A stretch of DNA of 64,000 bases from contig CM075653.1 of assembly GCA_037953625.1 (NCBI GenBank), forward strand, positions 96,885,639-96,949,638. Direction: 5' to 3'. The number at the start of each line of letters is the position of its first letter. The stretch's first letter is position 1. A program made the position numbers and the translations under genes. The notes below the pieces were generated by a model, which had not been told where the DNA came from, searched no databases, and saw only the letters and a list, made by a program, of their open reading frames with translations. Source of the DNA: Crotalaria pallida. Lineage: Eukaryota > Streptophyta > Magnoliopsida > Fabales > Fabaceae. This document shows positions 43,282 to 55,728 of the stretch, piece by piece.

Positions 43282-44772
43282 AATACCCCCACACTTATCC
43301 TTTTGCACTCCTGGGCAAAACTAAGAATTAGGACTGAGAAAATCAATATGCACCAAAGTGAATCATGTAACAAGATTACTAAAACTAATGAATGCAAACC
43401 TAAGAGATTACATACTTCACAATGAATTCTAGGAAATGCAAAGAAATGGGCAAAATCGAGCACACGAAGAAAATAAGGACCAAAGAAACAAGGCATTCAT
43501 GAACATCATCCAATTATTTCAAATATGCAAAGAAAACCAATGACATCAAGAGGGTAGTCACAAAGATGATAGAAACTCACAAGGATCACTCAATAGTGTT
43601 TACACTCAAGTGTTTAAGGTTAATCAGTGTTTACACTCAAGGCACATCATGAAAAACAAACACAACCATAGACTTGACAAGCCTCTAACATCAACAATCA
43701 ACACACATGCACATTAAGATCAAAAGGTCTTTTCAGGGTTGTAATGGGGCCAAGGACAGGGTAGGATAAAAATATGGGAAATGTAGCTAAAACCCAGGGA
43801 ATAGAGGAGCAATGGGGAACAAGTAAAAAAATAAGCACAATCCACCCCAAAATGAAATGATAAACATAACAACAACCTCTAATTCCCATCCTCTATGCCT
43901 CAATCAACCTTTTATTCCATTTTTTCTTTTTTTTTTCTTCTTCTTCTTCTTCTTCTTCTTTTTTTTTTGAATTGCATTACATTGCAGAACTTCATGAACG
44001 AAAGAAAAGAAGAAACAACAAAAATGGCATAATGAGATAAAGCCATAATTACTTCACCGACCATAGAGGCAAAACCCAGAACTCACAAGAGATGAAGAAC
44101 AAAGCACCCTCGCTTACTTAATACCCATTCCCAAAACAATTCCAAAGCTCCAACATTCCCTAAGGTTAGGACAATCATGGTTTTTCAGTCATAGGCTTGT
44201 AATGAGCTAAAGAACAAAGAAAAGGGATATAAAGGCTCAAAGGGGCTATCAAAGGATAAATTCATTCAAGGTAGGCTCATATGGCTAGTGGCTTATTCAA
44301 GAAAAAAAACAATGCCTAAATCATTTCAAAATGTGCATGGGAATATCAAGTATCAACAAGAGTCAAGTCAAGTTCTAGAGTGCAAGTAATCCAGAGTGCA
44401 ATCACACATGAAAGAAAAATTAGGTGGCATATATAGCAATCCACCCACAATTAAGGCTCAAATCCTCACAAAAGGGACAATTCTATCACAGTGTTACCAC
44501 CTCTTAATTATCAAAAGCAACTTTACACACAGAAATGCATGAATTCAGACACAAGATACCAAGACTCTACTAAAATGAAGCAAAAACATGCAAGAAAATG
44601 CCCAAAACTTAGCAAAACCTAAAAAATCAAAGCAAAAATATGCAACCTAAACTACTCTCCCCCCCACACTTAAATCACACATTGTCCTCAATGTAAAACA
44701 AATAGCAGAATCAGACAGATATAGACAAGTGGAATAAAAGTAGTAAAGAAGGAGAAAAGAAGACTCCCTAAA
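43282..44772 (-). other. H1 3' untranslated region with GAA microsatellite
   Basis: About 1.5 kb between the pol stop and the LTR. Athila elements often have an env-like ORF here, but the longest frames (98 and 63 codons) have no homologue I recognise and lack a clear membrane-protein layout. A (TTC)n/(GAA)n tract with flanking T-runs lies at about 43921-43970. A C-run with a purine-rich minus strand at about 44660 may be an extra polypurine tract. Confidence 0.75.
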
Positions 44773-46740
44773 TCATGGTGGGTCAAAAATGGGGTCGACC
44801 AATGAGGCTTCCTCCACAGGTGCATCATCCAAAGTAGGAGAGGTTAGGAAAGGCTTGAGTCGGTGGCCATTGACTTTGAAGCTCTTGTCTGTGGACTCAC
44901 TCTTTATCTCCACAGTGCCATAAGGAAACACCTGGGTGACTACAAACGGTCTAATCCATTTAGAGCGGAGCTTTCCACTCATGATTCCAAGCCTAGAGTT
45001 GTAGAGCAACACTTTTTGACCAACCAAGAACTCCTTTCTGCAAATTGAGCTATCATGGAGCTTCTTGGTCTTCTCTTTGTAGAACTTGGAATTCTCATAG
45101 GCCTCCAAACGGATCTCATCTAGCTCACTCAACTGCAGCTTCCTCTCCTCACCCGCTTGATCAAGAGCTAAGTTACATTTCTTCACAGCCCAATATGCAC
45201 GGTGCTCTATCTCCACAGGCAGGTGACATGCTTTACCAAAAACAACCCGATAAGGTGACATCCCTATGGGTGCCTTGTAAGCAGTCCGATGGGCCCATAG
45301 AGCATCCTCCAATCGTGTGCTCCAATCCTTTCTATTAGGCTTCACCATCTTCTCCAAAATCCGCTTGATCTCTCTGTTTGAAATCTCAGCTTGCCCATTG
45401 GTTTGGGGGTGATATGGTGTAGAAACTTTGTGCACAACCCCATACTTCTTGAGCAAAGCTTGCATGGATCTATTGCAGAAGTGTGTGCCTTGATCACTGA
45501 CTATGGCTCTAGGTATGCCAAACCTGCAAAGGATATTAGTCCTGACAAAATCTACAACAACCTGAGCATCATTAGTCCTGGTGGCCTTAGCTTCCACCCA
45601 TTTGGATACATAATCCACAGCAAGTAAGATATAATAAAAACCAAAAGAAACAGGAAAGGGGCCCATGAAATCTATACCCCAGACATCAAACACCTCACAG
45701 AACAACATAGGTTGTTGCGACATCTGTTGCCTCCAAGATAGGGCGCATCCTGCTCTTTGACATTGCTCACATGAGCTGCAGATTTTGCTTGCATCCTTGA
45801 AGATGGTAGGCCAATAAAATCCAGAATCCAGCACCTTTCGTGCTGTCCTTTGAGTGCCAAGGTGGCCTCCAACTGGTGAAGCATGGCAAAATTGGAGAAC
45901 CGATTGGATCTCCTGGTCTGGAATGCACCTGCGAATGACCTGACCACTGCAAAAACGCCACAAATAGGGGTCATCCCATACATAATACTTGGCATCGCTC
46001 TTCAATTTGTCTCTTTGAGCTTTGGATGCCAAGGGTGGAAAAATAGATGCAACTATATAATTTACAATATCAGCAAACCAAGGAGTAAGGGGAGGGGGAT
46101 GTGAAACATGCAAAACTAAAAGCTGCTCATCCGAGAAGTCATCCCGGATAGGAAATGCATCCTCCTCTCTCTCTATTCTACTCAAGTGGTCTGCGACAAG
46201 GTTATGTGCACCACTCCGATCCTGAATCTCAAGATCAAACTCCTGGAGGAGCAACATCCATCTAATCAACCTAGGTTTGGAATCTGTCTTTTTCAAAAGA
46301 TACTTCAGAGCAGCATGATCAGTATACACCACAACCTTAGAACCTAATAGATATGATCTAAACTTATCAAGTGTAAAGACAATGGCTAACAGCTCTTTTT
46401 CAGTTGTGGTGTAATTAACTTGTGCTGAATCTAAAGTCCTAGATGCATAATAAATCACATGAGACATCTTACCAACCCTTTGGGAGAGAACTGCTCCCAA
46501 AGCATAATTCGAGGCATCGGTCATGAGCTCAAATGGGAGAGTCCAGTCAGGTGGTTGGATGATGGGAGTGGTGGTGAGTGCTCTCTTTAGCTCATCAAAT
46601 GCCTTCTTGCATTGGTCTCCAAAGTCAAATGTGGTATCCTTTTGAAGCAAGTTGGATAGTGGAAGGGCTATCTTGCTAAAGTTCTGAATAAACCTTCGAT
46701 AGAAACCTGCATGGCCAAGAAAAGAACGCACCTCTCGCAC
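44773..46740 (-). pseudogene. pol: H1 pol: RT end, RNase H and integrase
   Basis: The order is [19 protein letters not shown] (RT thumb), then RNase H with [24 protein letters not shown] and [11 protein letters not shown], then ADHLSRIE. Integrase follows with the HHCC finger (H in [15 protein letters not shown]), catalytic Asp in WGIDFMGPF and SDQGTHF, and Glu in [12 protein letters not shown]-terminal GPY/F-like domain has [11 protein letters not shown] and KWIRPFVV. The frame starts after a stop at 46741-46743 and is otherwise open to its natural end at 44773. The GTG at its beginning is not a start codon. Confidence 0.95.
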
Positions 46741-49002
46741 TCAAGAGGGGTAAGGCAAATGTGATATTACATGCAGCTTAGCAGGGTCAACCTCTATGCC
46801 CTTATGCGAAATAATGTGCCCTAAGACTATGCCTTGTTCTACCATAAAATGACATTTTTCAAAATTCAAGACAAGGTTAGTCTCAATGCACCTATTAAGC
46901 ACCTTAGACAAACTATCAAGACATGCATCAAAAGAGGAACCATATACACTAAAATCATCCATGAAGACCTCTATGCAATGCTCAAGTAAGTCATTAAAAA
47001 TACTCATCATACATCTTTGAAAAGTGCCAGGAGCATTGCATAGGCCAAAAGGCATCTTCCTATAAGCAAATGTACCAAAAGGACAGGTAAATGTGGTCTT
47101 ATGTTGGTCCTCTGGTGCAATACAGATTTGGAAATAACCAGAGAAACCATCTAAGAAGCAATAGTGAGATTTACATGCCAGGCGCTCCAACATCTGATCA
47201 ATGAAGGGAAGAGGAAAGTGATCCTTGCGGGTCGCCTGGTTGAGCTTCCTATAATCAATGCAGACTCTCCAACTGTTCTGCACTCTAGTGGGAATCAGCT
47301 CATCCTTCTCATTTTTGACAACTGTCACCCCAGACTTCTTGGGAACTACTTGAACCGGGCTTACCCAAGTGCTGTTTGAAATGGGGTAGATAATACCAGC
47401 TTGCAGCAACTTGGTGACCTCTTTCTTCACCACATCAAGAATCTGGGGGTTCAACTGTCTCTGGGGTTGTCTCACTGGTTTAGCCCCATCCTCCAATAAA
47501 ATCCGATGCATGCACAAGGAGGGGCTAATACCAGGTATGTCTGCCAAAGTCCATCCTATTGCCCTTTTGTTTGCTCTAATCACATCCAGCAGCTTCTTCT
47601 CTTGATCAACAGAAAGGGAGGTAGAGATGATCACTGGAAGTTTCTGCTCAGCCTCCAAGTAAGCATATTTGAGATGAGGAGGAAGGGGCTTCAGGTCCAA
47701 TAAAGGTGCCTGGATCACAGATGGAACTAAAGGAGCAGCAGAATTGGATTCTGCCGCCTGCACCTGAACAAATGGATTACACTCATGCATAACAGAAATG
47801 AGGTTAGCATGATCTGAATCTATATCATATGAATCAACAGATGCAGTAGCAGAATTTAAAAACTGGTCAATTTCAATGCATGCAGTGCACATTTCGGAAT
47901 CAGAACATGCAGAACAAGTAAATGAGCTAGTGAAAGATGGCAAATCATAATCATGCAAAAAGTCTAGAACATGCTCATCAATCAGATCATCAATCAAGTC
48001 AACATGAAAAACAGAGTGGTCATCAGAAAAATGTTTCATAGCATCAAAAATATTGAATCGAACCACACTATCATCAAATTCCAAGGAAAGTGTACCTGCA
48101 TGCACATCTATCTTGGTTCGGGCTGTTTTCAAAAATGGTCTCCCTAATATGATAGGGACAGCACTACGAGAGGTGTCCTCTTCCATATCAAGAATATAAA
48201 AATCAGCAGGAAAGATAAGCTCTTCAACCCGAACCAGGACATCCTCTATCAAACCTGCGGGGTAGGCAGTAGATCTATTTGCCAAATGAATAACCACACT
48301 CGTAGGTTGAAGAGGTCCAAGTGTAAGAGACTTGAAAACAGACATAGGCATAACATTAATAGATGCTCCTAAATCTAGCAAAGCATTCTCAAATTTAGTA
48401 TTACCTATGATACAAGGCACAGAGAAAGTTCCAGGATCCTTACACTTTTCAGGAATATGAGGGACGGGTTTACCTATAAGAGCAGAGACATTTCTTCCCA
48501 TGCTGATCCTCTCATTGCCCTTGAGCTTCCGTTTGTGTGTGCATAGATCCTTCAAGAACTTTGCATACCTTGGAATTTGCTTGATTGCATCAAGAAGGGG
48601 TATGTTGACTTCCACCTTCCTGAATGTGTCAAGTATCTCTTTGTCAATCTCTTCCATTTTCTTGCTTTGAGTCACCCCCCTTGGTGGGAAAGGAAGAGGA
48701 ATGGGGGGTGGTTGTTGGGCAGCAGCAGGTGTTGTGCTTGTGGAAGGCTGAGCTGGATTGGATTTTCTGGTACTTGTCTGCTCACTATCCTCGACCATTT
48801 GGCTCTTCTTGTTGGTTGAAACTAGATCATCTTTGTTGAGGTCAGATTCTGGCGTGGGTGTGACAATCTGCTTCCCTGACCTTAGACTAATGGCATTCAC
48901 ATTCTGGTTTGGATTGATCACTGTTTGGGATGGCAACTTGTTAGAATTCTGAGATTGCATAGTGTTGATTGCTGTTGCCATCTGTCCCATCTGATTGGTC
49001 AA
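46741..49002 (-). pseudogene. pol: H1 gag end, protease and RT
   Basis: The protease has the Athila-type active site ALLDLGASINVMP (minus strand near 48384-48361). The RT begins near QILDVVKKEVTKLLQAGIIYP, with CIDYRKLNQATRKDHFPLPF, FLDGFSGYFQI and the catalytic FMDDFSVYG (near 46967-46945). It ends at TGA 46741-46743; H2 has TGC (Cys) at this codon, so the stop is a single-base mutation. Upstream it is in frame with gag across stops at 49048-49050 and 49225-49227. Confidence 0.95.
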
Positions 49003-49224
49003 AGATTGAATGGAGGCCTCTTGTCTTTGAATGGATGCTCTAGTTTCCTATTGGAATTGGAGATTTTGCATGGTCATCTGTTTCATCAGCTCTTCCAATG
49101 AAGGCTGCTGCTCAGAACTAGGAGCTGGTGGTGCAGAATTAGCCTGTTGTTGTCTCTGTTGCTGGACTGGCGGAGGTACATATGGTGGTCTAGAATTGTT
49201 CTGAAATTGAACCTGTGAAGGTTG

Positions 49225-50415
49225 CTACTGATTAGACCATCTCAGGTTGGGATGGTTCCTCCAACCAGGGTTGTATCTGTTGGTAGAGAGATCAAAGTTC
49301 TGTGGCTGCTGATTTCTACTGTTGAAGATGTTGGCGGCATATGCCTCAGGTTGGTCAGCACCAGTCGTTGGTTTCTGCTGCACAGAAGGACATGCATCTG
49401 TGGGGTGCTCAGCGGATGTGCATATGCCACATAATCTAGCAGGCAGAGACAACTTCTTCTGGTTGATGGCCAATTGAGTGACCAAAGTTGTAAGTGAATC
49501 TATCTTCTGTTCAAGCTTCTCAACCTTACCAGAACTTGTGCCAACATCATTCACTCCTCTCACTATGATTGCATCGCTGTTGCCCCTTGCATGGAATTGT
49601 TGACAATTGGAAGCCATCTTCTCAATCTTGACTCTGGCTTCTAAAGGTGTCATGTCTCCTAGGGCACCACCACTTGCAGCATCAAGCATGTTTCTCTCCA
49701 TGAGGTTGAGACCTTCATAGAAATATTGAATAAGCAGCTGCTCTGAGATCTGATGGTGGGGGCAGCTCGCACACAGTCTCTTGAATCTCTCCCAATACTC
49801 ATAGAGACTTTCTCCACTTTGTTGCCTGATGCCTGATATATCCTTTCGGATTGCTGTTGTTCTGCATGCAGGGAAGAATTTCTCCAAAAATGCCCTCTTC
49901 AGGTCATCCCAGACTGTGATAGAACCAGGGGCCAGATCGTACAACCAATCCTTGGCTAGCCCCTCTAGGGAGTGTGGGAATGCCTTAAGACAAACATGAT
50001 CCTCTTGCACATCATGTGGTTTCATAGTAGCACAGACAATATGGAACTGCTTGAGATGTTTATGAGGATCCTCACCTGCAAGACCATTAAACTTGGGCAA
50101 CAAATGAATTAGTCCAGACCTTAGCTCATACGGGTCATCGGGATACTGGATGCACAAATCTTCAATAGTGAAATCAGGTGCAGCCAGATCCCTCAATGTC
50201 CTCTCACGTGGTGGAGGTTGAGCCATATTTTCAGAATAATCAGAATAAGAATCAGAATTTATAGGAATAGAAGAAAAAGAAGCAGACTCACTATGTAAAG
50301 ACTCAATAGACTCACTACCTATGGACTGGTTCCTATTTTGTCTAACTAGTCTGTGATAAGTTCTATCAATTTCAGGGTTATATGGATGCAAGTAGCTTGG
50401 GTTTCCCCTAGTCAT
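49225..50415 (-). pseudogene. gag: H1 gag
   Basis: The first ATG (50415) gives MTRGNPSYLHPYNPEIDRTY. The Retrotrans_gag domain follows with AFPHSLEGLAKDWLYDL, WDDLKRAFLEKFFP and ESLYEYWERFKRLC. A coiled segment VEKLEQKIDSL and a CCHC knuckle CGICTSAEHPTDAC come next. The frame stops at TAG 49225-49227, and a second TAG follows in frame at 49048-49050. The open frame extends 53 codons upstream to 50574 but has no ATG there that fits. Confidence 0.92.
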
Positions 50416-50574
50416 GTACTGAACAGAACACCATGTAGCATAACAAACTGTCACTAATATACATGACCAAAATAGGCAACAAAATTTTTTATTTTTTAAA
50501 ATTTTTTCCTTTATTTTTTTCAGCACCCTAAAATCATGAAAACATACCACAAAAAGTTTGAGGACAAAATTCAA

Positions 50575-51119
50575 AAGGGAACCAAGTCAAACAATTAAAT
50601 CAAAGACCAAAAACTAAGAAAATAAAACTTGTAAAATAAAAAAGAAATAGTAAAACGGCTTTTTCAGGATCCATACGAAGTAGTTTTCTGACAAAGTGAG
50701 AAAAATCAGATTATTCAGAAAATTCCCTTCGATTTGATATAAAATTCGTCAAATTCCGAGTTACGGGTCAAAAGTTGCGACGATTTGAAGAAAGTGCTGC
50801 TAAAACTTGGAAAATTTTTCTGGAACTCACAACCAGTGATGATCTGAGTGATCGTGGTGCCTCAAAACCTTTTTATATGATAAAAGTAGTGTGGATATAA
50901 ATTTTCGTGCAAAAATTCCACCCACAACTATGTGAACTAGCAAGCACAGAATCAATCAAATACACTAATTGCAACAAAATAGCAAAACAGCAAACAGTGC
51001 AACTTCAACCGGTTATCAGAATTGACTACTAGACCCTAAATCAGACACGACACACTATAATAACTATACTAACTACGACACTAACTAACTACTAATGACC
51101 TTTGGCAAGAACCGATATT
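50575..51119 (-). other. H1 leader between primer binding site and gag
   Basis: AT-rich untranslated region, with an A/T-run at about 50488-50522 just inside the extended frame. No other feature is visible. Confidence 0.7.
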
Positions 51120-51137
51120 CCCCGGCAACGGCGCCAA
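51120..51137 (-). other. H1 primer binding site
   Basis: The minus strand reads TGGCGCCGTTGCCGGGG three bases after the 5' LTR. This is the well-known Athila-group site complementary to tRNA-Asp. Confidence 0.9.
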
Positions 51138-51140
51138 ATT

Positions 51141-52263
51141 TGATCGAGGCCGTACCCGATACAAATAAAAACAGTTTAAGTATAGTACTAGGAAGTGACT
51201 CCTAGGTCGTCTCCCGAGGAATATCTTATCAAGCAAAAGGTCGAACACATAGTATGCATAGAAAGCAGGGGGGGTTTTTTTTTGTATTGAATATTGAATA
51301 ATTGAAATCAAAACAGAATTAAATCAAAACGAAGAAACAGATAAGGAAAAGCGAAAAAACCCCTTTGGCTCGCGTTCACAACTCTATCATCGGTCACAAA
51401 AGATCAATTTCTTTCCTCTTCACTCTCCAACTCGTGAGAATTAAATACTAAGCGAAAATTCAATTCTCACCCCAAAACCCAAACCTCTAATTAAGCATTA
51501 AAAGCCAAAGCATGGAGTTTTTACGAGTTTGCATAAATTAAGCATTCATACACATGGATTATCTCTATAGAATGGAACTAAGCGAACCATAACATATCAA
51601 TAATCATGAAAACAGTGAATAAAAACGAAATAGCATTAAGAACAAAACCTCAAGAGTATGTGATACATTACCAAAGGGATTTAACCTAAGAGTTTAGCCT
51701 TCCATGAAGAAAAATACCAAAAAACGTGTAGAAAGGGAAGAGAGAGAAACCCTAGCAGCCACCACAAGCTTGGAGAGAAAAACTAAGCCTTCTCTATGAG
51801 AGAGAATGTAAAAAAACGTGAATGGAAGGTCTCTCCTAGGGTTTACACGAATTTAGCTTTTTAAATCTCAAAACGGGCCTAAATCATGGGCCCAAATCCT
51901 AAGGAAAGCTTATCTCTAAATTAAATCTAAAAATATCTTATAGATAAAATCTAAATCTTAAAAGATATAACTAAATCTCAACTAATCCTAAAGATAGATT
52001 ACAATCTTCACTTCATCATATATCTTCTCTTCCAAAATTAAATCTTCATTCCCAAAATGTCCAAAAAGCCCTTGTGCCAAATATGACCTGAAAATAGAAA
52101 TAGAATTAATTAGGCTAAATAATCCCAAATTAAACAATATTCAGAATAGTAGTCCAATAAACTCTAAATCACTAAATCAAGCTAAACAAAGTCAAATAGG
52201 CAACAGGTATCAATAATAGGAGTAAAATAATGCAAGGAATAATGGGAAATAAAATGCTCATCA
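51141..52263 (-). repeat. H1 5' LTR (1,123 bp)
   Basis: It pairs with 42161-43281. A G-run is slightly longer here (near 51270), and a few substitutions separate the copies, which fits a fairly recent insertion. Confidence 0.93.
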
Positions 52264-55018
52264 GTGTGACACGTGGTGCATGGGGTGTATGTGTGTGTTT
52301 GTGAAGCATGTGCTTGGTGAATAAGCTAGGAAGGGAATAAAAATAAAAAGAAAAAAAATGAAAACTTGGGGACCAAGTAGCTAGAAGTCTTAGACTACCC
52401 CCTAGGTGCATTATGGTCGAACTCCTTAAGGCCAAGGAAGGGGAAATGATGCTTCAATCCTTAGTCCATTTCCTCTCATTTCTTTCCTTTCCATTCCCTT
52501 CTTTCGTTTCCTTTCCTTATCACACTTCCAACCCAAACACCTAAGTCTCAAAGAGCAACATTAGCTCTTGAGACACATAAAAAAAAAGAGAGAGAGAACC
52601 ATGAGAGAAAGAGAAGAAAACCGCGAGGGAGAGAAGAAAGGAAGGAGAGAAAGCTTTGATTCCTAATTTATCTTCATTCATATTCATAGGTATAGACTTG
52701 GTCTTTGTTGTTCTTCTTTCTCTACTATTTTTATTTTTGGTTTTGTTGTATAAGTGTTGATCTACTTAAAGTTTGTTCTTGCATGTTGATTTCTAAGATG
52801 GATCTATGTTTTTCAAAGAAAAATAAATGGAGATTTAAAATTTTAAAACAAAAATGAACATGCAAAAAATGATTAAAGAGTGATTCGGTTTTTATAATTA
52901 TTTTGTGTAAATAATTCTTGTTTCCTTGATGCACTTTGATTTTATTCATGTATTTAGAAAAAGAAATCAATTTTTAAAGTGGTTCTTGATGCATGTTTGT
53001 CTTTAAGCTAGATCTAATGTTTTTCTTTGCATCCACATGATTTTCTCAAATGGATCTTAATTTTTCTTACATGCATGTGAAGGGTTTTGATTTAAAATGA
53101 GAAATCTACTATGTTTTAAAGCTTGATGTTCAAATCGGTTTCAAAAGGATTTTTGTGCTCATGATTTTGTTTTCTTACTTGTTTCGATTTTATGTGCATG
53201 TAAAGGAAATTATTTTTAATAAGAAAATTTAATCTAAGCAGGAAATTTTTAATAAAATGAACTTACTTTCTTGATGTATGTTTCGGTTTTGCTTAGATTT
53301 GTAGAAAAGATTTTTTAATTGAAGTAGGTGATGCATGCATGTGTAGATCTAGTGAAAAGAATTAGGCTTTGGTGATAGTTTTTGATTTTCTCTTAAAGTC
53401 TTGATTTTGGTTCTTGAATGTTAATGCATGTGTAATTTTCCTTGAGATCTATGAATTCCAAGTGTGTGCATGTAAAGATCTAGGATAGTTTAGTTTGAAT
53501 ATTGATTTTTAGTTTAAGAGGCTTGATTTTATGTGATGCATGTTTCATTTGAGTTAAAGAAAATTGTTTTCCTAAAATATGTTAATTCGGGTTTGAGAGA
53601 AAAATAAGTAATTGATTGATTTTGTGTTGATTTGTATATGTGAGTGAAAATAAATAAATGAATAAAGTTGTTGAACAAAATGTTGTGCTGAAATTGTGAG
53701 TATGTGTGTGTTGACTTGGATGAATGATATTTATGTATGTTCAATAATTCTGGAACTTTGTCACTGGCTTGGGTATGTTATAATAAGCTTCTCTGAATTT
53801 TTGGATTATTTTTGGAATTTATTCTCTATTTCTATGTGAGCCAACTTTATGAAAACCATTTTAAGAAAATCAGTTTTTCAGTTTAAAGAGAAATATAATT
53901 TTAGAACTTGTGCTATTTTAAATGGTTTGAAATTTTTATGGTAGCTTCCTGGACATCTCTAGATGTTCTCTGAAAAATTTGAAGAGATTTGGAGTTGATT
54001 TGATATTTTTAATAAAGGCAAGACAGTGAATCACTTGGTTCAGATTTTCTGGACTTAGTGACAATTTTAATTGGAAAAATATAATTTTCACAACTCCAAA
54101 TATTCTGAAAATTTTATGAGATAGTCTTGACTGTATAAGGAAGATTTATACCAATTTTTATGAAGTTCTGAGTTGAGAAACTATTTTTAATAAGGACGTT
54201 TTTGCCTCTGACCAGCAACAGTACCATGTTGTTTTTCATGCAAAATTTGATTTGAAACCTAGTTTAGGATTGATTAAATGTCTTGAAATTTTATATGATG
54301 AACTTTGGCATGTATGTGTATGTTCTGGAAATTTTTAGGATTAAACAAATTAATTTGATATAGTTTTGGATTTTATCTTTTGTGTTTTACGTGTAATCGC
54401 ACTAGGATCTCATTTGAATGTTTTCGATGAATACGAATTTTAATACTTGATGTTATGACTTGGCTGCTTTGTATGATGACTATGATGCCATGAAATGATT
54501 GCATGAGTGATTGTTTGATGATGTGTTTAGGTTAGGCATGAATGAATCATTTAATTAACCAAAATGTTGTGTTTGAGTTTGTGATTTGGTTTGAAAAGTA
54601 ATTGGTTTTGGAAATAGCTTAGCTTTGATTTAATTAAAGAACCTTGGACTTAATGGTTGATGCCCTTAATTCATTTCATAATGTTAATTTAAAAAAAAAT
54701 GAATCATTTAAGTGTTTATTTTATAACGAAGTCTTATACGAACTAAAGTTATGTTTTTCGGTATTTTTGAGTTTTGGTTAGTGGCTGTCCGGAACGGACC
54801 AGAAACCAAAACAAATGGTTTTAAAGTGTTTTGTAAATTATTTTAAAAAGATTTTGAGATGTTTAAAGTATTTTCAAAAGTTGAAATTGATTTGAAAAAG
54901 TTTTAATGATTTACGATTTTTCGACGAGAAATAAAAAGTTTTCGAAAACGCGTCGTAATGTTGAGTAGTACGATTATTTAAGATAGACTTGTAACGTTAG
55001 TACCGTCTATTTAGTACG

Positions 55019-55573
55019 TGTGATGTCCTAGCCGGTGAGGTCCTCTAAGGAGGGTAGATCTGCCTTAGAAGGGACTCAGACTAGGGTTTATGTGTGATGT
55101 TTGAGGGGTGTCCTCGAGTGGCCAATGAGAATGCCAAAGAGTTACCCTAACCACTGGTGTGTGAGGGTGGCGATTAGGGTAATAGGACGTACCTTTGCCC
55201 CTTGTAGCACTGAGCTACTTATAGGGGAGAGCTGGTTGCCCTAATGGGCCAACTTGGGGCCCAAGTAGGGCCAGCCTGTAATGAGCTAGGAGTGGTGTGC
55301 TGTCCTTCTGGATAAGGTTGAGCTGGTTGTCCTTGCGGATAAGATGGGGGGACGTCATCATGTCCTTGGTATAGGAATCCTAAAGGTGATGTCGGACTTG
55401 GGAAGATGTCGGTCGTGGAACTCGGTCCTAAGCAGGGGTTCGAGGTCGGCCTGTATCTGGTGCCAGTTCGGCCGTGGAGCCTTGAGCTCGGCCAGGTGTT
55501 CAGAAGGCCCTCTGGAGGGTATTAAGCTTCTCGGCAGGGCCGCGGGGTGTTCGGCCTAGTCAGGTCCACCACA
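55019..55573 (-). repeat. Element G 3' LTR
   Basis: It is bounded by TG at 55019 and CA at 55573, with the minus-strand polypurine tract next to it. The second LTR is not in the window, so the right boundary rests on the TG..CA ends and the tract. It shares with J the words TTATAGGGG and GGGCC near the middle, as expected for relatives. Confidence 0.68.
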
Positions 55574-55728
55574 TAAGCCCCCCAGCTCGGTCAAGGCTAC
55601 TTGAGCCTTGTTCCGAGGTCTTAGGCCTTACGTTCTTCCCAAGTCCATCGTCTTAGGGCCGAGTTTACCACATAAGCCCCCCAGCTTGGTCAAGGCTACT
55701 CAAGCCTTGTTCCGAGGTTCCAGGGTGT
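55566..55728 (-). repeat. Duplicated polypurine-tract block in G
   Basis: The block CCACATAAGCCCCCCAGCTcGG..AAGGCTACTtGAGCC at 55566-55626 is repeated at 55668-55728 with few changes, 102 bp away. The element thus has two candidate plus-strand priming sites. 55729-56530 has T-rich stretches and no supported gene. Confidence 0.75.

Larger units (their letters stand above)
42161..52263 (-). mobile_element. Element H1: complete Athila-like Ty3/gypsy retrotransposon
   Basis: LTRs at 42161-43281 and 51141-52263, TGATCGAGG...GCTCATCA, flank a 7.9 kb interior. The target duplication is gtgtg at 42156-42160 and 52264-52268. On the minus strand the order is primer binding site, about 0.7 kb leader, gag, protease, RT, RNase H, integrase, 1.5 kb non-coding, polypurine tract. 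Gag and pol share one frame of about 1,880 codons broken by three stops and no frameshift. No env-like ORF is present between integrase and the 3' LTR. The two LTRs differ at few places. Confidence 0.95.
17386..55018 (+). mobile_element. Element F: tandem giant-LTR retrotransposon (LTR-int-LTR-int-LTR), non-autonomous
   Basis: Three LTR copies start at 17386, 24432 and 41295, and two internal regions (23447-24431 and 40309-41294) separate them. Each internal region starts with a tRNA-Met primer binding site and ends with a GGGGAGA polypurine tract. LTR1 is 6,061 bp. LTR2 is 6,062 bp after removing I, J and their target duplications. The interiors have no gag or pol. The ends and the CGAGGACGAGAAAT..GGGGAGAATGTAACA junction resemble Tekay/Del chromoviruses. 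The third LTR is cut by G at 55018, and the right end is outside the window. The left flank is cacgt. Confidence 0.87.
41295..55018 (+). repeat. Element F LTR3, split by H1 and cut by G
   Basis: The pieces 41295-42160 and 52269-55018 give about 3.6 kb, matching roughly the first 3.59 kb of LTR1. The copy shares small variants with LTR2, such as ggattatttttggaattt near 53803, that LTR1 lacks. It also has a private insertion of about 36 bp near 52411. Hairpin I is kept near 52547. The structured island would lie beyond G, outside the window. Confidence 0.88.

Noticed and set aside
43200..43889. Short hydrophobic frames between H1 integrase and LTR as an env-like gene
   Set aside because: They are split, partly overlap the LTR, and no ORF of the size of Athila env (hundreds of codons) is present.
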